Positions 58,060 through 64,000 of a stretch of 64,000 nt of DNA are shown in pieces. Position 1 is the stretch's first letter, and each line of letters begins with the position of its first letter. Position numbers and translations under genes: made by a program. Origin of the DNA: Erwinia sorbitola (GTDB lineage: Bacteria; Pseudomonadota; Gammaproteobacteria; Enterobacterales; Enterobacteriaceae); NCBI RefSeq assembly GCF_009738185.1, contig NZ_CP046509.1, positions 1,739,501 to 1,803,500 on the forward strand, read 5' to 3'. Below the pieces are notes generated by a model. The model made no database searches and was not told the origin of the DNA. It saw only the letters and a program-made list of their open reading frames with translations.

Positions 58060-58082
58060 CTGCCCGCAAAATTTACGGGCAG
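58060..58082 (-). terminator. hairpin after the toxin-antitoxin pair
   Basis: CTGCCCG pairs with CGGGCAG across a nine-base AT-rich loop, 26 bases past the antitoxin stop. The T-tract is short. Confidence 0.45.
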
Positions 58083-58107
58083 TAGAGGTCTGTGTGACAA
58101 AGTCCGA

Positions 58108-58707
58108 TCAGGCGATTGCTGCGGCCATATTTCTTAACTCAGGCAGGCCGCTGAGATCCTGCTCCAGCACCAGATCCTGGTGAATTTTCAGGATCACCGC
58201 TTTCACCACGTCAGAGGTTTTTTTCATCCCCTGTCCCAGCATTAGCTGGTTGAGTTCGGCCTGCTGACGGTTGGTGATTTTCATCGACAGGCGGCGGGAA
58301 GCTTTGGCATTTGCCATATCGCTACTCAAAAAGGATTTCAACTTCTGCTGCGGGTAGCGTCCGTTTGTCAGCGCATGGAGATACCAGAGAATCAGCACTT
58401 TGTTGAAATTTTCATTAAGCGTCGCATCAATTTTCTGCGTTGCTATATAAAGAATATCCAGGTAGTGCGCAGGTACTCTCACCTCCAGCGATGAGCTGGA
58501 CTGCTCGAATACCTCTTTGATGCGGGCGTTAGACTGTGCCGGGATAGCGGCAACTTCGTCACAGCGGTCACAGACGGCAGCCAGAATATTTTTTACCGTA
58601 CCGCGTTTATCGCTGAAGTCGACATCGCGCATCCGGTAGGTAGCGGAGGTTTTACCGCAGTTATGGCACAGTAGCGTCCTTGTCTCACCTTCTTTAACAA
58701 TTCTCAT
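58108..58707 (-). CDS. MqsA-like antitoxin: Zn finger plus C-terminal DNA-binding part
   Basis: 199 residues. N-terminal CHNC (14-17) and CDRC (46-49) form a YgiT/MqsA-type zinc site. The C-terminus (ASRRLSMKITNRQQAELNQL, then GMKKTSDVVKAVILKIHQDL) looks ribbon-helix-helix-like rather than the HTH of MqsA. It starts 17 bases after the upstream small gene, the toxin-first order of mqsRA. Antitoxin and autorepressor roles are inferred. Confidence 0.72.
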   Translation of the reverse strand: MRIVKEGETRTLLCHNCGKTSATYRMRDVDFSDKRGTVKNILAAVCDRCDEVAAIPAQSNARIKEVFEQSSSSLEVRVPAHYLDILYIATQKIDATLNENFNKVLILWYLHALTNGRYPQQKLKSFLSSDMANAKASRRLSMKITNRQQAELNQLMLGQGMKKTSDVVKAVILKIHQDLVLEQDLSGLPELRNMAAAIA

Positions 58708-58724
58708 TGTTCACCTCTTCCTTG

Positions 58725-59021
58725 TTACAGATGCACGCTGATAAAAATCATGTCAGGTTCCATAAAATAAAATTTTACGTACCACCAACCTCCACATTTC
58801 CAGCTACGGCAGATATGCACATCTACCTCAGGATCCTGATGATGCGGGCTACAATGATACCCGGTACCGCTGGTTTTCCTGATCAGTTCAGCGACCCAAA
58901 CGTTATCAACCTCGCCTGTCGCAAACAGGTTTTTAACGTCTATATTCCTGCGAACCTCATGATCATATGCGCCTTGATGGAGGCAGTGTATTGCCTGACG
59001 TTTCACATCCGTGAGTTTCAT
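58725..59021 (-). CDS. MqsR-like toxin candidate
   Basis: 98 residues. The GYHCSPHHQDPEVDVHICRS, then WYVKFYF and MIFISVHL, pattern is a compact beta-rich C-terminus like MqsR/RelE-fold toxins; the N-terminus has IHCLHQGAYDHEVRRNID. It is translated before the Zn-finger gene. No exact family was recognised, and toxicity is inferred from size, partner and order. Confidence 0.65.
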   Translation of the reverse strand: MKLTDVKRQAIHCLHQGAYDHEVRRNIDVKNLFATGEVDNVWVAELIRKTSGTGYHCSPHHQDPEVDVHICRSWKCGGWWYVKFYFMEPDMIFISVHL

Positions 59022-59331
59022 TTCTTCGTCCCTCTATTATGTACGCATGAAGACGTACTTTCAAATGCCTACTATTACGATTCTGGCTGGATTCTAAGGT
59101 CTGAGGTGACGAAAAGGAGGGGATGACAGTGAGAAGACGGAAGAGAATTTCAACTTTCAGAGACGGCTCGCAACCTCGATACAGGCAAAAGTGTGATCTG
59201 TACGGAATAGTTACCGATAACAATTAAAATAATTTTAGTTTTTATATCAGATTTTTTTAGTTAAATTAGTGTGAGTATATTGTAATTATTTGTCAGGTAA
59301 TAATTGCGCACTTTAACACTAAGGGATACCA

Positions 59332-61695
59332 ATGCTTAACAAGATAACCAGTATTGTCATCGCGATTGTCGGGATCGCGACGCTCTACATGGGTACAAAA
59401 TTGCTGATGATAGGCGGTACGCCGTTCTATGCGCTGATGGGCCTCGGTCTGTTGGTAACAGCGGTAACACTGTTTATGAAAAAAAGAATCGCGCTGACTC
59501 TCTACGCTCTGCTGATGTGGATGGTGCTGGCGTGGATGATTTATGAAGTCGGTTTCGATAAGTGGCAGTGGATCCCGCGTGGAGACATTTTCGGCCTGAT
59601 CGGCCTGTGGCTGGCAATGCCATGGGTTGTTCGCCCGCTGTATAAAAATGAAGGGCGGCGTTTTCATCCGTTCCTCGGTACTACGGTGATTGTCATTGTG
59701 GCGCTGGTGGTGGGGATGATGTTCTACGATCCTTTGCCGCAGGCCGGCACCATCACCACACAGCGTCAGAGTAGCAATACTGATGTGGCTGGCAATGACT
59801 GGACGGCCTACGGCGGCACCGCCAATGGTTTGCGTTTCTCCAGTCTGAAACAGATCACTAAAGATAACGTCAACAAGCTGGATGTTGCCTGGATCTACCA
59901 TACGGGTGACGTGCGTGACGCCGAAAAAGATGCCACCGAATACACCTTTGAAGCCACGCCGCTGAAGGTGAATAACAGCGTCTATATCTGTACGCCGCAC
60001 AATGAAGTGCATGCGCTGAATCCAGAAACCGGAGCGCTGAAGTGGAAATATCAGCCAGCGAAGGATGCTTCTTATCTGCAACAGCATCAGACCTGTCGTG
60101 GCGTGAGCTTCTACGATGGCGGTGATGTGCAGGGTGATACCACAGCTGGTCAGCCAGCGCTGTGTCGTAAACGTATTTACAACGCCAGTAATGATGCAAA
60201 ATTGATCGCGCTGGATGCCGATACCGGCAAGCTGTGTGCTGATTTTGGCAAAAATGGCGTGGTAGATCTGCATACCAATATGGGCCCTGTACGCCCGCAT
60301 GCACTGATGCAGACAGCGGCACCGCTGGTGGCGGGTAATCTGGTTATTGTTGGCGGTTCAGTCATGGACAACGGCTATAACACAGGCAATCCGTCAGGAG
60401 TGATTCGTGCCTATGATGCGATGTCAGGTCGCCTGGTATGGAACTTCGATCCGGCCAACCCGGAAAATACCCAACCGATCGCCGCTGACCAGAGCTATCC
60501 GCAGGATACGCCAGTGGCGTGGGGCACGCTGAGTGCCGACCTGAAAAATGGTCTGGTGTATGTGCCGTTTGGCAATGCCTCGCCGGATGAAGTGGGAATG
60601 AAACGTGACGCGAACAGCAACACGGAAAAATTCCGCGATACGCTGGTGGCGTTGGATCTGAAAACCGGCAGCTTTAAATGGCGCTTCCAGTCGTCGAAAA
60701 ATGACCTGTGGGATCGTGATAATCCATCGCAGCCTTCACTGCTGGATATTGACTACCAGGGGCAGAAACAGCCAGTGGTAATCCTGCCGACCAAAACCGG
60801 CAACCTGTTTGTACTTAACCGCCTTACCGGTCAGCCGGTATATCCGATTAATCAGGTAGATGTCTCTACTCAGGGCATCAGCGGTGAAAAATATTCCCCG
60901 ACACAGCCTGTTTCGGCGCTGAATTTTATTCCGGCACCGCTAAATGAGAAAGCGATGTGGGGCCTGACGCCATTTGATCAGATGGCCTGCCGTATCGACT
61001 TTAAGTCACTGCGCTATGACGGTAATCCGTGGACGCCAGCGACGGAAGCTGGCTCAATTATCTTCCCGGGTAATATCGGCGTATTCAACTGGGGTTCCGT
61101 GGCGGTTGATCCCGAGCGTCAGATTCTGATCGCCTCTCCGGTGCGTCTGGCTTACAAATATAATCTCATCAAACGTTCAGCGGCCACCGCCGACAAGCGT
61201 CTGTTCAGCAAAGATGGTACGCCGTACTGGAATGAGAACTTTGAGGGTGATTACGCCATTCATATTCAGCAGCTCTCCTCCAGCCTGGGTATTCCGTGTA
61301 TTGCACCACCCTGGGGTCGTATGGTGGGTGTCGATCTGAAAACCGGTAAAACTGAATGGCTGCGCCGCGTTGGCACCACCAAAAACCTCAATACCAGCTT
61401 CCTGCCGGGCCGCTTCCCGATTGGTTTCCCGATGGGAATGGTGGCTCACGGCGGGCCGTTAACCACGGCGGGTGATGTGGTGTTCCACGGTGCAACGGCC
61501 GATAACTTCTTCCGCGCTTACGACGTAAATACGGGTGAACTGCTGTGGCAAACTGAACTGCCAGCAGGTGGCCAGGCGACGCCTGCTACCTATATGGGCA
61601 GCGATAAGCAGCAGTATGTGGTTATTGCCGCGGGTGGACATGGTTCGCTGGGCACTAAAGCGGGTGATTCAGTAGTGGCTTTTCGTCTGAAGTAA
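59332..61695 (+). CDS. membrane-bound PQQ-dependent dehydrogenase (Gcd/QuiA family)
   Basis: 787 residues. Five N-terminal TM helices (to about 130) anchor a periplasmic quinoprotein propeller. HQTCRGVSFYDG, the catalytic-type Asp in KNDLWDRDNPSQPSLLD, a PQQ-contacting Lys in LPTKTGNLFVLNR, FPGNIGVFNWGSVAVDP and GGQATPATYMG follow the Gcd pattern. It passes electrons from substrate to ubiquinone. Gcd oxidises glucose and the close relative QuiA oxidises quinate/shikimate; the nearby ydiB-aroD cluster makes quinate or shikimate a real option. AAGGGA upstream. No PQQ synthesis genes are in the window. Confidence 0.88.
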   Translation: MLNKITSIVIAIVGIATLYMGTKLLMIGGTPFYALMGLGLLVTAVTLFMKKRIALTLYALLMWMVLAWMIYEVGFDKWQWIPRGDIFGLIGLWLAMPWVVRPLYKNEGRRFHPFLGTTVIVIVALVVGMMFYDPLPQAGTITTQRQSSNTDVAGNDWTAYGGTANGLRFSSLKQITKDNVNKLDVAWIYHTGDVRDAEKDATEYTFEATPLKVNNSVYICTPHNEVHALNPETGALKWKYQPAKDASYLQQHQTCRGVSFYDGGDVQGDTTAGQPALCRKRIYNASNDAKLIALDADTGKLCADFGKNGVVDLHTNMGPVRPHALMQTAAPLVAGNLVIVGGSVMDNGYNTGNPSGVIRAYDAMSGRLVWNFDPANPENTQPIAADQSYPQDTPVAWGTLSADLKNGLVYVPFGNASPDEVGMKRDANSNTEKFRDTLVALDLKTGSFKWRFQSSKNDLWDRDNPSQPSLLDIDYQGQKQPVVILPTKTGNLFVLNRLTGQPVYPINQVDVSTQGISGEKYSPTQPVSALNFIPAPLNEKAMWGLTPFDQMACRIDFKSLRYDGNPWTPATEAGSIIFPGNIGVFNWGSVAVDPERQILIASPVRLAYKYNLIKRSAATADKRLFSKDGTPYWNENFEGDYAIHIQQLSSSLGIPCIAPPWGRMVGVDLKTGKTEWLRRVGTTKNLNTSFLPGRFPIGFPMGMVAHGGPLTTAGDVVFHGATADNFFRAYDVNTGELLWQTELPAGGQATPATYMGSDKQQYVVIAAGGHGSLGTKAGDSVVAFRLK

Positions 61696-61731
61696 CCTGA
61701 ACCGGGGAGCGGCCTGTATTGCCGCTCTCCG

Positions 61732-62886
61732 TTAGTTATTATCAAGCTGGTCGGCCACATAGAGCAGGAAGCGGTCGTCCAGATTACTGAGGTTCATTCC
61801 GGTCAGTTCGGCAATTCGTTTGAGGCGATAGTCCAGGGTGTTTTTATGAATAAACAGCGCTTTTGCCGTAGTGCTGGCGTGCAGATTATGTCGAAACCAC
61901 GCGCGCAGCGTTTTACGATAGACACCGCTCTCATCCATTGCCTTTAGCCTTTTCAGCGGGCTGATCAGTTCAGCCGCCTGCCAGCCATCCGATAAACTAT
62001 CCAGCAGCACCGGCAGCTTGCTGTCCTGATAAACATAACAGTTCAGTTCGGGCATTCTCAGCTTGCCCACTTTCATAGTGGCTTTCGCCGTGCGATACGA
62101 TCGCTCGACGCCGCCAGATCCCGGAAAAAAATTCCCCAGCGCCAGGCGTACTTTTAGCGAACTGCCCTGTTGCAGGCGCTGATAAAGCCGATCCATCCGC
62201 TGCTTATGCTCGTCAGGCTCCCAGCGTTCGGCGTGCAGGTGAGCGGGGCGCAGCACCACCATTTCGGTCAGCGAGACAATCGCCATTAAATCATCCTGCC
62301 CGGTTTCGAGCAGCAGTGACTGTAGTTGTTGCAGCTCACTCATTGCGCTGGTGACGCCCAGCTGGCCGCTTTCAAGCTCAACCACCATTGCCACGCGTGG
62401 CCGTTGCAGATCAACCCCAAGACGCTGTGCCCACTCGGTGGCGGTGGCGGCATTGCCGGTATTGCGGATCAGGCTTAACACCAGCTCCTCACGCAGACGG
62501 CTGTTATGTGCCAGTAGTTGCAGCAGGCGTGCCTGTTCCAGCATCATTTCTGCTGTCATGCGCACCAGCTCGCCATACTGCATTAATCCCTGCGGATTAC
62601 CGGTGAGGCCGATTACGCCGACAATCTGATTATTAAGCTTGAGTGGCAGGTTGATACCGGGTTTGACCCCGTGAAGAGAGTGCATCGATGCATCATCAAT
62701 AGTCACCACGCGCTGCTGGGTTAAGGCTAACAGCGCACCTTCGTGCATTTCTCCGATGCGCGCCGGATCGCCGCTGCCAATAATGCGTCCGTTGGCGCCC
62801 ATCACATTGACGTTGCAGTGGATGATTTGCATGGTTCTGTCGACGATGGAACAGGCAAGCCTGGCATCGAACAGAGATTCACTCAT
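61732..62886 (-). CDS. cdaR: CdaR-like sugar-diacid regulator
   Basis: 384 residues (E. coli CdaR 385). N-terminal diacid-sensing domain (NVMGANGRIIGSGDPARIGE), GGDEF-like middle, and PucR-type C-terminal HTH (FIHKNTLDYRLKRIAELTGM). It activates glucarate/galactarate genes in E. coli. It is convergent with the PQQ dehydrogenase; a GAGCGGC/GCCGCTC hairpin at 61707-61727 lies between them. Confidence 0.9.
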   Translation of the reverse strand: MSESLFDARLACSIVDRTMQIIHCNVNVMGANGRIIGSGDPARIGEMHEGALLALTQQRVVTIDDASMHSLHGVKPGINLPLKLNNQIVGVIGLTGNPQGLMQYGELVRMTAEMMLEQARLLQLLAHNSRLREELVLSLIRNTGNAATATEWAQRLGVDLQRPRVAMVVELESGQLGVTSAMSELQQLQSLLLETGQDDLMAIVSLTEMVVLRPAHLHAERWEPDEHKQRMDRLYQRLQQGSSLKVRLALGNFFPGSGGVERSYRTAKATMKVGKLRMPELNCYVYQDSKLPVLLDSLSDGWQAAELISPLKRLKAMDESGVYRKTLRAWFRHNLHASTTAKALFIHKNTLDYRLKRIAELTGMNLSNLDDRFLLYVADQLDNN

Positions 62887-62977
62887 TGATTCACTCCGGA
62901 CAGGATCAGCTGATGTGCGCCGCGCTCCCGGATGAAGAGCGCGCGGCGCAGCGGCTCAATGCCGCAGAGGGTTTAAC

Positions 62978-64000
62978 TTAATCGACCAGTGAGATACGGC
63001 AGGTGTTGGCGCTGCCAACTTCGCCAACGCTGTCACCCTGAGTGACAACCACCAAATCACCCGATGACAAATACCCCTGTTCGCGCAGAATAGCGATCGC
63101 ATCCTGTACCGACTGTACGCCTTCGGCATGGCCGTTAAACAACACGGGTGTCACGCCACGGTAAAGCGCGGCCAGGTTCAGCGTGGACTGATGCCGTGAG
63201 AGGGCAAAGATAGGCAGACTTGAGGTAATACGCGACATCATGCGCGCAGTACGCCCCGACTCGGTCATGGCGAGTACCGCTTTTACGCCGGTCAGGTGGT
63301 TAGCCGCATACATGGCGGACATCGCCGTCATCTCTTCAATATTGCTGAACTCGACGTCAAGGCGGTGTTTCGAGGTGGTCGTGCCGGGCACCCGCTCCGC
63401 CCCGAGGCAGATGTTATGCATCGAAGTAACGGCTTCCACCGGGTAACTGCCTGCGGCGGTTTCTGCTGAGAGCATCACCGCATCGGTGCCATCGAGCACG
63501 GCGTTGGCAACGTCCATCACCTCTGCTCGTGTCGGCATCGGGTTGGTAATCATTGACTCCATCATCTGCGTGGCAGTGATCACCACACGGTTAAGCTGGC
63601 GGGAGCGGGCAATCAGGCGTTTCTGAACCGCCACCAGCGCAGCGTCACCTATTTCTACGCCGAGATCGCCGCGCGCTACCATGATCACATCGGAGGCAAG
63701 GATCATATCGTCCATGCTCTCATCCGATGCTACTACTTCAGCACGTTCAACCTTCGCCACGATCAGCGCCTTGCAGCCCGCCTCGCGCGCCAGACGGCGG
63801 GTGAAGCGCAGGTCTTCGCCGCTGCGCGGGAATGAGACGGCAAGATAGTCGACATTCATTTTGGCGGCGGTGAGAATATCTGCTTTATCTTTTTCGGTAA
63901 GTGCATCGGCAGAGAGGCCGCCACCCAGTTTGTTAACGCCTTTATTATTCGACAGTACGCCGCCAACGGTAACTTCGGTATAAATGATCGTGCCGGCTAC
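62978..64000 (-). CDS. pykA: pyruvate kinase II, 3' part (N-terminus beyond the window)
   Basis: The C-terminal ~340 residues: [52 protein letters not shown] and [15 protein letters not shown] are PykA-specific forms of pyruvate kinase motifs, with the C-terminal AMP/sugar-phosphate-responsive domain. The frame stays open to 64000 ([18 protein letters not shown] upstream), so the true start lies outside. It converts phosphoenolpyruvate to pyruvate. Confidence 0.93.
   Translation of the reverse strand, partial: VAGTIIYTEVTVGGVLSNNKGVNKLGGGLSADALTEKDKADILTAAKMNVDYLAVSFPRSGEDLRFTRRLAREAGCKALIVAKVERAEVVASDESMDDMILASDVIMVARGDLGVEIGDAALVAVQKRLIARSRQLNRVVITATQMMESMITNPMPTRAEVMDVANAVLDGTDAVMLSAETAAGSYPVEAVTSMHNICLGAERVPGTTTSKHRLDVEFSNIEEMTAMSAMYAANHLTGVKAVLAMTESGRTARMMSRITSSLPIFALSRHQSTLNLAALYRGVTPVLFNGHAEGVQSVQDAIAILREQGYLSSGDLVVVTQGDSVGEVGSANTCRISLVD

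Overview
The window looks like a chromosomal segment of an Enterobacterales species, most likely an Erwinia/Pantoea-like member. This rests on ydiL-ydiN-ydiB-aroD order, a tRNA-Asn, amn, cdaR and pykA homologues, and an ent/fep-type locus in the gene order known from Escherichia coli. The first ~7.6 kb is visibly AT-rich and differs in character from the GC-richer rest, so it is read as an accessory island.

Layout: (1) 1-7.6 kb, a defence-type island. It holds the start of a probable P-loop NTPase (minus strand), a predicted structured RNA followed by a SLATT-type membrane protein overlapping a reverse transcriptase, an unknown gene with a HEPN-like motif, and a complete retron on the minus strand (msr-msd-like RNA, RT, two-TM effector). 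A frameshifted remnant of a tyrosine integrase and a decapitated LysR gene follow. A ~70-bp imperfect repeat recurs between the modules. (2) 7.9-17.8 kb, an EvgA/EvgS-like two-component pair, a YqjC-like secreted protein, an orphan shortened fimbrial usher, an MscS-like channel, and a metallo-beta-lactamase-fold hydrolase divergent from a LysR regulator. (3) 17.9-40.9 kb, tRNA-Asn, a Gfo/Idh/MocA oxidoreductase, and then a catechol-siderophore locus: fepB, entS, fepD-fepG-fepC, a dimodular NRPS, an MbtH-like protein, fes, and two tandem FhuA-type TonB receptors, with Fur-box-like sites. (4) 40.9-47 kb, a small membrane protein, an AcoR-like regulator, a lipoate-ligase-like protein, a 2,3-butanediol dehydrogenase and amn. 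(5) 47-51 kb, a LacI-type regulator with two DNA-binding domains, an array of ~71-bp palindromic repeats, and an ascorbate-family PTS (IIA, IIB, IIC). (6) 51.2-57.8 kb, a LysR regulator and the aroD/ydiN/ydiB/FMN-oxidoreductase cluster with ydiL. (7) 58.1-64 kb, an MqsRA-like toxin-antitoxin pair, a PQQ-dependent membrane dehydrogenase, cdaR, and the 3' part of pykA running off the end.

How the genes work together: the siderophore locus keeps the E. coli ent skeleton (fepB, entS, fepDGC, entF slot, ybdZ, fes, divergent receptor), but the one-module EntF is replaced by a C-A-T-E-C-A-T-TE enzyme. The A2 signature reads as serine and the A1 signature as a basic residue, and an epimerase domain follows A1. 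The expected product is a chrysobactin/vanchrobactin-type (DHB-D-basic-L-Ser) catechol. No 2,3-DHB synthesis genes (entCEBA) or entD are present here. In the island, the two RT systems are each paired with a membrane protein and preceded by a predicted structured RNA, which is the usual architecture of RT-based anti-phage systems. The first one (SLATT-RT with a closed multi-hairpin RNA) is the best candidate for something not well described.
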